In this document: piece after piece, positions 1-5,181 of the stretch
How positions within the stretch are numbered: the stretch's first letter is position 1
Layout of the letters: each line of letters begins with the position of its first letter
Source of the DNA: Actinomycetota bacterium
GTDB taxonomy: Bacteria; Cyanobacteriota; Vampirovibrionia; Obscuribacterales; Obscuribacteraceae
Direction: 5' to 3'
DNA: 7,063 bases
NCBI GenBank assembly: GCA_903970355.1
Contig: CAJCIF010000418.1
Location: 1-7,063, forward strand
Made by a program: the position numbers and the translations under genes
Notes under the pieces: model-generated
Told to the model about the DNA's origin: nothing
Seen by the model: the letters and a program-made list of their open reading frames with translations, nothing else
Database searches by the model: none

Positions 1-2
1 AT

Positions 3-422
3 CATCACGAACGCGACGAAGAGAAATTTCTTTTCCCACGTTTTGAAAAAGCCAACAAGCTAACAGACCTGGTTGCTGTGCTGCGACATCAGCACGATGT
101 GGGCAGACAGTTAACAGACCTCATTACAGAAGCTATTCAACGCCAATCGCAAGATCAACTAGCCAAAAACTTGCTCTCCTTTGTCCATATGTACAGACCG
201 CACCAAGCTCGCGAGGATACAGTTCTTTTTCCAGCGTTTCGTAACCTTGTTTCCAAAAAACAATACGGGGAATTGCAAGAGCGCTTTGAAGAAGAAGAGC
301 AAAAACTCTTCGGCAAAAATGGATTCGAACAATTTGTTGACAAAATTGCCGAGATAGAACGGGAATTAGGCATCTACGATTTGGCAACGTTCACGATCAA
401 CTTGCCAATTGCAAATGGTTAA
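3..422 (+). CDS. Hemerythrin-like (HHE cation-binding) protein, 5' end outside the window
   Basis: The frame is open from the window edge, so the start lies upstream; 139 C-terminal residues are visible. A GTG at 78 is an internal codon, because homologous-looking sequence continues upstream of it. The visible part holds three of the four metal-ligand helices of the hemerythrin fold. These are HHERDEEKFLFP at residues 1-12 (HxxxE = H2/E6), HQHDVGR at 29-35 (H31 the likely ligand), and H62 with the HxxxE motif H67/E71 in HQAREDTVLFP. The first ligand helix would lie upstream. The tail (GFEQFVDKIAEIERELGI) is typical of bacterial stand-alone hemerythrin-like proteins. By family, these bind a non-heme di-iron centre and may sense, store or carry O2, or handle NO or iron; which applies here cannot be seen. 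No signal peptide can be assessed. The gene converges with the ABC permease gene. Confidence 0.85.
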   Translation, partial: HHERDEEKFLFPRFEKANKLTDLVAVLRHQHDVGRQLTDLITEAIQRQSQDQLAKNLLSFVHMYRPHQAREDTVLFPAFRNLVSKKQYGELQERFEEEEQKLFGKNGFEQFVDKIAEIERELGIYDLATFTINLPIANG

Positions 423-435
423 ATTGTGCACCATT
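414..435. terminator. Weak inverted repeat at the convergent gene ends
   Basis: AATGGT (414-419) and ACCATT (430-435) can pair as a 6-bp stem around a 10-base loop. The repeat spans the hemerythrin stop codon and the 24-base gap to the permease stop. There is no clear U-tract on either strand, so a terminator role is only suggested by its place between convergent genes. Confidence 0.2.
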
Positions 436-446
436 CACGATGCGTT

Positions 447-1265
447 TCAGTATTTGATTTTTCTGGAAAGAAATCTTAGCGGCAAATCAAGGCACAAACC
501 AAGCATCCCTATCACAATGATCAATGCCGTGATAGACGCATAATCATTGACGTCCCTGAAATCGAGAATCATATAACCGAGCCCGGATGCAACACCAAGC
601 ATCTCGGCAGGTACAAGAACTATCCAAGCAACGCCAAGAGCAAGTTGCAAACCAATGAGTATATGGGGCAATGTGGCGCGTATAAGGATATGCCTGATGA
701 TTTGCCTGTGACCGGCCCCTAAACAGCGTGCCACTTCTAGCCATTGAGGATCTGCCGCCCGAATACCGGCGGCAGAATTGATGATTATTGGCCAGATCGC
801 AGAAATGGCGATCAGGAAACAAACGGGTCCAGAACCAATGCCTAATAAAATAATGGCAACAGGGGTCCAGGAAAGCGGCGATATCATTCTCAGAAATTGA
901 AAAGGCACATATGTAAGTTGCCCTGCCCTTGTTGAATATCCAATGGCAAACCCGATCGGAACGCCAACAACGAAAGCAAGACTGAGTCCAATAGCCAGTC
1001 GCTGCATGCTCTCGGCAAGACCTTGCCAAAATCTTGCATTGACAAACAAAGCAGTAAGAGCAACTGCGGTATCTTGAGGGTTAAAGCGGTGCAGCGGTGA
1101 CGCAGCGGACTGACTGGCTAGCCACCATATAAATAGCGCAACGATGCAACCTGAGACATAGCAAATGGGAGCAATTGGATCGTACCGTCCCTTTTGAACC
1201 AAAGCAGCGACTTTCACCTGTGGCGGCTGTTGTTCTGTTTGGATTTCAGCAACTACGCTCTTCAT
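447..1265 (-). CDS. NitT/TauT-family ABC transporter permease
   Basis: This is a 272-aa inner-membrane permease, expected to act as a homodimer that carries solute across the membrane, driven by the ATPase encoded two genes upstream. Hydrophobic segments lie near residues 31-50, 92-112, 131-150, 150-168, 204-225 and 243-262, fitting the six-helix BPD_transp_1 layout. The cytoplasmic EAA loop that contacts the ATPase is at 177-200 (EVARCLGAGHRQIIRHILIR, then ATLP), with the conserved Gly at 183 and Leu-Pro at 199-200. The following GVAWIVLVPAEMLG and GLGYMILDFRD stretches are typical of NrtB/SsuC/TauC permeases. About 30 polar residues precede the first helix. The ATG overlaps the substrate-binding protein's TGA by four bases (ATGA, 1262-1265), with a GA-rich weak ribosome site just upstream, so translational coupling is likely. 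Substrate (nitrate, bicarbonate, sulfonate, cyanate or other) is not determined by the permease alone. Confidence 0.9.
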   Translation of the reverse strand: MKSVVAEIQTEQQPPQVKVAALVQKGRYDPIAPICYVSGCIVALFIWWLASQSAASPLHRFNPQDTAVALTALFVNARFWQGLAESMQRLAIGLSLAFVVGVPIGFAIGYSTRAGQLTYVPFQFLRMISPLSWTPVAIILLGIGSGPVCFLIAISAIWPIIINSAAGIRAADPQWLEVARCLGAGHRQIIRHILIRATLPHILIGLQLALGVAWIVLVPAEMLGVASGLGYMILDFRDVNDYASITALIIVIGMLGLCLDLPLRFLSRKIKY

Positions 1266-2482
1266 ACTTTCTTGACCACTACATCGTAAAATTCTTTTCG
1301 TTCGAAAGGCTTTTTGGGATCGAGCCCAAAGGCAAGTGACCCATTCACCGCATGATAGGCTGTCTTGGCCAGTTCATATTCCGCTACTTCATTAGCCACC
1401 TGTTGTCCCGTTAATTTGTGCAACACAGGCGGCAGTGCTGCCGATTTATCCACGACTGTTCGTTTCATCAGATCGAGCATAACGTCGAAGGCAGAAGCAA
1501 AAGGGAATGGATAAAATTCAACACGCTTGACGTGCCAATCTTCATGCATAATTGCACCCGTTCCAGACGGACCGTAAGTGTGTAAATCATCCTTGAGCAA
1601 AGCCCGCTCAATGATACGAGTTGGCATTGGGAAATAACCGCCGCCATCTTTAGCAAGCATGTGAGCCAGTTCTTCTCTGTTTCCATGCGCCCACAAGGCG
1701 GCTTGATAGATTGCGTTTGTGACAGCCTGAGCCCAGGCTCTATCTTTATCTATGGTTTCTTGCAACAAAACGGATTGACAGCATGGATGGTGCCGCCAGA
1801 TGTCTCCGGACATTTTTACAACGGTGCCATTAGCCAGGATTTCACCTGCCGCTCCAAATGGCTCGGATATAGCATAGCCAGCAATTGCACCACTCTTAAG
1901 AGCTTCAACCATATCCGGGGGTGCCACCACTTTCAATGCCACTTCATTTGGTGCTAACTCGCCAACAGACTTTCCTGCTACCGGCTTAAGTCCCTCTTTG
2001 CGCAGAACATCCTGAAAGATGCCATTGTGCGGAGACCACCAGGTGGGAATGCCAACCGCCTTGCCCGCAAAGTCCGAAGTTTTCGCAAGCTTCTCGCCTC
2101 TCAATAGCGTAATGACATTTGTGTGATTAAAAGCGATCGTGCGAATGGGCAGCTTTTGAGCGTAACGAAGGAAAAGTACCTGAGGCAATAAAATATGAGT
2201 GAGAAGTATTTGCTTTGAACTAAAGGCTTCCATTATTGCCGGCCACGTACGAATAAGAGTTGGTTTTTCGGCCTTGATACCATTTGCTTTGAAAAATCCT
2301 TTTTCGTATGCAATAAGAATTGGAGCTGAATCCAGAATCGGTATGTATCCGCTCGTAAGCATGGTTGATCTGCTCTGAGCAAGAGTGGGTGTACCTTTCA
2401 AAAAGTCCAGACTGCTTGTTGCAACGGATATGCCAACAAGCTTCTTTAGTATTTCCCTACGTGTCAGATTGTCAGAACTCAT
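1262..2482 (-). CDS. NitT/TauT-family substrate-binding protein (NrtA/SsuA-like), probable Tat signal
   Basis: The solute receptor of the importer has 406 aa from the ATG at 2482. A GTG at 2497 would add five residues, but GGAGG at 2488-2492 lies inside that extension and is ideally spaced (5 nt) for the ATG at 2482, which also overlaps the ATPase TGA as ATGA. The N-terminus TRREILKKLVGISVATSS (residues 7-24) resembles a twin-arginine export signal, so the protein may be exported folded. The mature part opens with SGYIPILDSAPILIAYEKGF (44-63), the usual first strand/helix of NMT1/SsuA-like binding proteins. ISEPFGAAGE (205-214) and GDIWRHHPCC (226-235) match the EPW / DIW-hP region of NrtA/CmpA-like proteins. 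The length is nearer NrtA-type than the shorter SsuA/TauA type. Adjacent Cys234-Cys235 are notable. Nitrate- or bicarbonate-type binding is possible, but the ligand residues cannot be assigned by eye. Confidence 0.88.
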   Translation of the reverse strand: MSSDNLTRREILKKLVGISVATSSLDFLKGTPTLAQSRSTMLTSGYIPILDSAPILIAYEKGFFKANGIKAEKPTLIRTWPAIMEAFSSKQILLTHILLPQVLFLRYAQKLPIRTIAFNHTNVITLLRGEKLAKTSDFAGKAVGIPTWWSPHNGIFQDVLRKEGLKPVAGKSVGELAPNEVALKVVAPPDMVEALKSGAIAGYAISEPFGAAGEILANGTVVKMSGDIWRHHPCCQSVLLQETIDKDRAWAQAVTNAIYQAALWAHGNREELAHMLAKDGGGYFPMPTRIIERALLKDDLHTYGPSGTGAIMHEDWHVKRVEFYPFPFASAFDVMLDLMKRTVVDKSAALPPVLHKLTGQQVANEVAEYELAKTAYHAVNGSLAFGLDPKKPFERKEFYDVVVKKV

Positions 2483-3258
2483 GCCATCCTCCCCCACTCA
2501 AATTCTCTGGATTCTTTGAAAGACTGCACGAGCTCATCAGCAATACAGGCGCGCATCTTTAAAAATTCGGCATCACTTCTAGCGCGTGAACGCTTTTGAG
2601 AAACATCAAATACGCGAGCAATTTTTCCTGGTCTCGGTGTCATAACGACTATCCGCGAAGCAAGAACGAGCGCCTCATCAATATCATGAGTAATGAAAAC
2701 GATCGTTACTCTGTGTCTATTCCATATATCGATTAGCGCTTCCTGCATGCGCATACGCGTTAATGCATCGAGAGCGCCAAAAGGTTCATCCATAAGAAGA
2801 ACATCCGGATTACTTACCAAAGCACGGGCGATAGCTGCGCGTTGAGCCATCCCGCCTGATAAAGTTTTGGGCTTTGCCTTTTCAAATCCATCGATTCCGA
2901 CGAGTTGGATTGTCTGCTGCACGAGATCTTTCGGTACCCTTTCGCCGCGTATTTTGAATCCAAGCGAAATGTTTTCTTGCACGGTGAGCCAGGGCAGAAG
3001 CGCCGGATTCTGAAAAACTACAGCGCGCCTATAGTCAGGTCCGGTGATGGGCCGATCGTCCATACTGACATTGCCGGCCGTTGGAATTTCAAGCCCGGCC
3101 AAAATTCGCAAGAATGTTGATTTTCCGCAACCGCTTTCACCGAGAATACATATGAATTCACCAGGCGATATTTCAAGATCAAGAGGACCCAAAGCAGACA
3201 TCCGCTGTTGCTCTTGAAGAAAATACTTCTCAATATTATTTGCACTGAGCCTTCGCAT
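2479..3258 (-). CDS. NitT/TauT-family ABC transporter ATP-binding protein
   Basis: This 259-aa cytoplasmic ATPase powers the importer and is the first gene of the operon. All nucleotide-binding motifs are intact: Walker A GESGCGKS (40-47), Q-loop Gln83 in VFQNPALLPW, ABC signature LSGGM (133-137) followed by AQRAAIARAL, Walker B DVLLMDE (152-158) with catalytic Glu158, D-loop near GALD (161-164), and H-loop His191 in FITHDIDEA. The LLPWLTVQENI segment and the EALVLASRIVVMTPRPGKI segment are typical of SsuB/TauB/NrtD-type subunits. The protein has no extra C-terminal receptor domain of the NrtC kind. GAGGG lies 8 nt upstream of the ATG at 3258. Its TGA overlaps the next gene's ATG (2479-2482), so expression of the two is probably coupled. 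Family assignment is firm; the transported solute is not. Confidence 0.93.
   Translation of the reverse strand: MRRLSANNIEKYFLQEQQRMSALGPLDLEISPGEFICILGESGCGKSTFLRILAGLEIPTAGNVSMDDRPITGPDYRRAVVFQNPALLPWLTVQENISLGFKIRGERVPKDLVQQTIQLVGIDGFEKAKPKTLSGGMAQRAAIARALVSNPDVLLMDEPFGALDALTRMRMQEALIDIWNRHRVTIVFITHDIDEALVLASRIVVMTPRPGKIARVFDVSQKRSRARSDAEFLKMRACIADELVQSFKESREFEWGRMA
2488..2492 (-). promoter_or_regulatory. Ribosome binding site of the substrate-binding protein gene
   Basis: GGAGG on the minus strand, within the last codons of the ATPase gene, sits 5 nt ahead of the ATG at 2482. It decides the start in favour of 2482 over the in-frame GTG at 2497. Confidence 0.75.
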
Positions 3259-3299
3259 CTTAAATACCCTCAGGTGAAGCCATTTATTCTGGCACAGCT

Positions 3300-3315
3300 C
3301 AGTGCTCTGTCACTG
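3300..3315. repeat. Short inverted repeat in the ABC operon leader
   Basis: CAGTG (3300-3304) and CACTG (3311-3315) form a 5-bp inverted repeat with a 6-base centre, at the likely transcription start of the minus-strand operon. It could be an operator half-site pair or chance. Confidence 0.2.
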
Positions 3316-3344
3316 GTATAAGTACGAACAGAAGAGACGTTCAA
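3315..3344 (-). promoter_or_regulatory. Possible sigma70-type promoter of the ABC operon
   Basis: On the minus strand, TTGAAC (3339-3344, 4/6 to the -35 consensus) and TATACC (3315-3320, 4/6 to the -10 consensus) are separated by 18 bp. They lie about 57 bp ahead of the ATPase start, which would give a short leader. The match is moderate and was found by eye only. Confidence 0.3.
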
Positions 3345-3367
3345 TTACATTTTCGATCATACTGGAA

Positions 3368-3387
3368 TTGTTTCCGAGTTGTTAAAT
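3368..3387 (+). repeat. 20-base dispersed repeat, copy 1
   Basis: TTGTTTCCGAGTTGTTAAAT. It is preceded by AA, as copy 2 is, so these two copies share 22 bases. Inside the unit TTGTT occurs twice, 11 bases apart, the spacing of one DNA helical turn. The copy begins 24 bases upstream of the putative -35 box of the ABC operon. Confidence 0.8.
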
Positions 3388-3439
3388 CAGGCGCAAACTG
3401 CCATAAATAGACGTTATTTGGAGACATGCCTTTGTTTGT

Positions 3440-3463
3440 CAACTCGCAATTGTTTCCGAGTTG
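3440..3463. repeat. Inverted repeat overlapping repeat copy 2
   Basis: CAACTCG (3440-3446) and CGAGTTG (3457-3463) form a perfect 7-bp stem around a 10-base loop. The right arm lies inside copy 2. Copies 1 and 3 lack the left arm. Confidence 0.45.
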
Positions 3464-3469
3464 TTAAAT
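3450..3469 (+). repeat. 20-base dispersed repeat, copy 2
   Basis: Identical to copy 1 over 20 bases (22 with the preceding AA), and 82 bases further on. It is followed by the 10-bp palindrome GGATCGATCC (3470-3479). An upstream CAACTCG (3440-3446) can pair with CGAGTTG (3457-3463) inside the repeat. Confidence 0.8.
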
Positions 3470-3481
3470 GGATCGATCCGC

Positions 3482-3507
3482 TTCGTTGTTTATTTGACTG
3501 CAACGAA
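3482..3507. repeat. Inverted repeat, 7-bp stem
   Basis: TTCGTTG (3482-3488) and CAACGAA (3501-3507) are exact inverted copies with a 12-base loop, just after copy 2. No U-tract follows. Function is unknown. Confidence 0.35.
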
Positions 3508-3655
3508 TGGTCGAATAACTGGTCTGGAAGCCATTTTTAGGCACACGATCACAACCATTTTCGAAAGTTGTTTCCAAGAAATCCATCAAATATTTTCTAA
3601 AATCGCTGAGAATTCTTGGCTTATTTTTATTCGTATTTGCCAGGGTGAATACGGC

Positions 3656-3661
3656 TATAAT
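3656..3661 (+). promoter_or_regulatory. Possible -10 box for the plus-strand gene set
   Basis: An exact TATAAT lies 245 bases before the first plus-strand start codon. No good -35 box is seen at 16-18 bp (the best nearby, TTGCCA at 3637-3642, is only 13 bp away). If real, the mRNA would have a leader of about 240 nt containing repeat copy 3. Confidence 0.25.
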
Positions 3662-3715
3662 CCAGCTGTACTGCGCTTTTTGGCATCCTCTGGACTTGGT
3701 TGTACTTAGGGGCAT

Positions 3716-3735
3716 TTGTTTCCGAGTTGTTAAAC
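3716..3735 (+). repeat. 20-base dispersed repeat, copy 3
   Basis: Matches the first 19 bases of the other copies exactly and ends in C instead of T. It starts 266 bases after copy 2, in the possible leader of the plus-strand gene set. All three copies have the same orientation. Confidence 0.8.
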
Positions 3736-3892
3736 GGGATACGGTTTTCACCATGTTCCTCGCCCAACCTGTTGAGCGAATATACCCGCATCGGAAACAG
3801 CTCCATCGGTCGCGGAGCAATCCATCAAAGTCTAAACAAACGGACTAACACGGATAACCTACCTAGCACCGTTACTAATACCAGGTCCAACC

Positions 3893-3897
3893 AGGAG
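3893..3897 (+). promoter_or_regulatory. Ribosome binding site of the Asn-repeat protein gene
   Basis: AGGAG ends 9 nt before the ATG at 3907. The open frame extends upstream to a TTG at 3700, but that region includes repeat copy 3 and has no ribosome site, so 3907 is preferred. Confidence 0.7.
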
Positions 3898-3906
3898 AAA
3901 AAAACC

Positions 3907-5115
3907 ATGCCACCTTTCGATTCACCACAAGCTCAGTCGACCCAACAACCTGATGCTTCAGGAGCTCTGAGAGAACAAGCTTATCAAACAAAAGCCAAAC
4001 CAAGTTTAGAAGGAGGTCCAACTGGTGGCAACCCGCCAGGTGGTGGCTCCCCTGAACCAGGTCCGAATCCAACACCAAGTCCGGAACCAGGCCCAACCGG
4101 TGGTAGCGGCGACAACACCAACACCAACACAAATAAGAATAAAAACACCAACCTAAACAAAAATCAAAACGACAACACAAACAACAACTCAAATAAAAAC
4201 TCAAACTCAAACGATAACTCAAATAAAAACTCAAACTCGAACGACAATTCTAATAAAAACAGCAACAGCAACGCCAATAAAAACGCGAATTCTAACAGCG
4301 TAAGAAGCAACGTCGAAACTGGACCAACATCTGCAACCGGTGGTTCAAGCACTTCCGGCAGTAACTTGACTGATGTATCCAACAGCAAATATGTCGAAGC
4401 ATCAGGCACGCCGTTCACGCTGCAGGGTGGTCTTTGTCCTGGCGGTCTTGCAGTCCAATCCATTTGGGGCGGATTCAACAAGACCGGCCAACAAGGAGCT
4501 TGTCTGGCAAGCTACGAACGGATGAACACAGACAACAACCTCACAAGACTAAAGATCGACGAACACCACGACGATAACGTCCACGATACGATCATCCAAG
4601 GTCAACAAACCCAACTCGCAATCGAATCGCAAAAGACCTTGCAAGTTCAATCTCAAGCTGAAGTCGAAAAACAACGTATAGCAGCAGAAGCTGCAGCAGC
4701 AAAAGTAAAGCGTCTTGATGATATGGCAGAAGCCGCTTGCACGGATGCCATCGCTTTTGGAAGTCAGGCCCATCTTGGATACAGTAATGGTCAGCGCGCT
4801 GTGGAAGCTTCTAAGCGCCTGAGTTTGCCGGCTGTTGATCTCCTTAAAGCGGAAGGTGTATTCACTAACGACCAAGCTACAGATGCGATGAAGCTAGGCT
4901 ATATTTGCACAACGTACAAAGAGAAGCAATTGGGAATCGCCCTCGGCTCTCCGCAGGGTTTGCAAGATCTTACCGACGTGAAACCAGAGGCTGCACCGAA
5001 GGTAGTTTACGTCACAAGACCGGCAGCGCCAGGACCAACAAGTGCAGAAGTGGACATGACGCTTCATGTCAAAGCACCAGCCGGCACTAACTGCGACGAC
5101 AAAAATAAGAAATAG
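3907..5115 (+). CDS. Hypothetical protein with Pro/Gly-rich segment and alternating X-Asn tract
   Basis: This is a 402-aa protein not assigned to any family. It opens with a short polar N-terminus without a signal peptide (1-35). A Gly/Pro-rich segment (36-68) follows, with two copies of SPEPGP ten residues apart. Residues 70-130 have Asn at every even position (31 Asn), alternating mostly with T, K, S and D. A Ser/Thr/Gly linker reaches about 160. The C-terminal 240 residues look folded: GGLCPGGLAVQSIWGGFN (174-191), an acidic/His stretch DEHHDDNVHD (218-227), a Gln/Ala-rich helix likely to be a coiled coil (about 229-277), and a mostly helical remainder ending in a Lys-rich tail. Cys residues at 177, 199, 278 and two later positions could form disulfides. 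It is first of four same-strand genes ending in a TadE-like pseudopilin, so an envelope role is inferred from context only. The lack of an export signal argues for caution. Confidence 0.85.
   Translation: MPPFDSPQAQSTQQPDASGALREQAYQTKAKPSLEGGPTGGNPPGGGSPEPGPNPTPSPEPGPTGGSGDNTNTNTNKNKNTNLNKNQNDNTNNNSNKNSNSNDNSNKNSNSNDNSNKNSNSNANKNANSNSVRSNVETGPTSATGGSSTSGSNLTDVSNSKYVEASGTPFTLQGGLCPGGLAVQSIWGGFNKTGQQGACLASYERMNTDNNLTRLKIDEHHDDNVHDTIIQGQQTQLAIESQKTLQVQSQAEVEKQRIAAEAAAAKVKRLDDMAEAACTDAIAFGSQAHLGYSNGQRAVEASKRLSLPAVDLLKAEGVFTNDQATDAMKLGYICTTYKEKQLGIALGSPQGLQDLTDVKPEAAPKVVYVTRPAAPGPTSAEVDMTLHVKAPAGTNCDDKNKK
4114..4296 (+). repeat. Alternating X-Asn dipeptide tract
   Basis: In the 402-aa protein, codons 70, 72, 74 and so on to 130 all encode Asn, giving 31 consecutive X-Asn dipeptides. 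Only one odd position (93) is also Asn. The coding strand is correspondingly A-rich. Confidence 0.9.
4183..4272 (+). repeat. Three tandem 30-base (10-residue) repeats
   Basis: The units are at 4183-4212, 4213-4242 and 4243-4272, encoding NNSNKNSNSN, DNSNKNSNSN and DNSNKNSNSN. Units 1 and 2 differ at 3 of 30 bases. Units 2 and 3 differ at 9 of 30 bases, yet encode the same ten residues. Confidence 0.85.
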
Positions 5116-5125
5116 GACTCCAATA

Positions 5126-5160
5126 GACACATCAGCAAACTAAACACTTGCTGATGTGTC
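5126..5160 (+). promoter_or_regulatory. Perfect 13-bp intercistronic stem-loop
   Basis: GACACATCAGCAA (5126-5138) pairs exactly with TTGCTGATGTGTC (5148-5160) around the 9-base loop ACTAAACAC. It fills most of the 66-base gap between the Asn-repeat gene and the next gene. What follows is CCCCAAAGGG rather than a U-tract, so it is not a canonical intrinsic terminator. It ends 4 bases before the AAAGGG ribosome site of the downstream gene. It could be an mRNA-stabilising or processing hairpin, or a translation control element. Confidence 0.75.
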
Positions 5161-5181
5161 CCCCAAAGGGATTTGACAAAA

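Larger units (their letters stand above)
3259..3906. other. Divergent intergenic region without a convincing gene
   Basis: These 648 bases separate the minus-strand ABC operon from the plus-strand envelope gene set. Reading frames of up to about 118 codons exist on both strands between 3461 and 3820. They overlap each other, have no recognisable protein motif, run through the 20-base repeats and lack good ribosome sites. The stretch looks richer in A+T than the flanking genes. Its contents are described separately: three copies of a 20-base repeat, degenerate partial copies, several small inverted repeats and possible promoters for both directions. No tRNA or CRISPR array was recognised. Confidence 0.6.

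Noticed and set aside
3426..3467. A 13-codon leader-peptide ORF ending in repeat copy 2, with GGAG before its ATG
   Set aside because: The GGAG-to-ATG spacing is only 2 nt. In the same frame copy 3 has a stop just upstream, so the repeat is not a conserved coding end.
3368..3735. The three 20-base repeats as a CRISPR array
   Set aside because: The gaps between copies are 62 and 246 bases, the unit is only 20 bases, and no cas gene is in the window.
3381..3735. Integron attC-like sites: each repeat ends in GTTAAAY, which fits the GTTRRRY core
   Set aside because: I could not find the partner RYYYAAC core or the internal L boxes at the expected distance upstream of any copy, and the segments between copies carry no recognisable cassette gene.
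3461..3820. Overlapping open frames of 82 codons (+) and 118 codons (-) in the gap
   Set aside because: They have no ribosome site or recognisable motif, they run through the repeats, and the minus frame overlaps the plus frame almost fully; they look like chance open frames.
3700..3906. A 69-residue N-terminal extension of the Asn-repeat protein from a TTG at 3700
   Set aside because: It would be encoded partly by repeat copy 3, has no ribosome site and adds no signal peptide, whereas AGGAG is well placed for the ATG at 3907.
4164..4481. Minus-strand ORF rich in Leu, Phe and Glu opposite the Asn-repeat gene
   Set aside because: Its composition is just the reverse complement of the AAC/AAA/TCA-rich coding tract, and it has no ribosome site or independent features.
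5126..5160. Intrinsic terminator call for the 13-bp hairpin
   Set aside because: No U-tract follows on the plus strand and none is adjacent on the minus strand, so it is reported as an intercistronic stem-loop instead.
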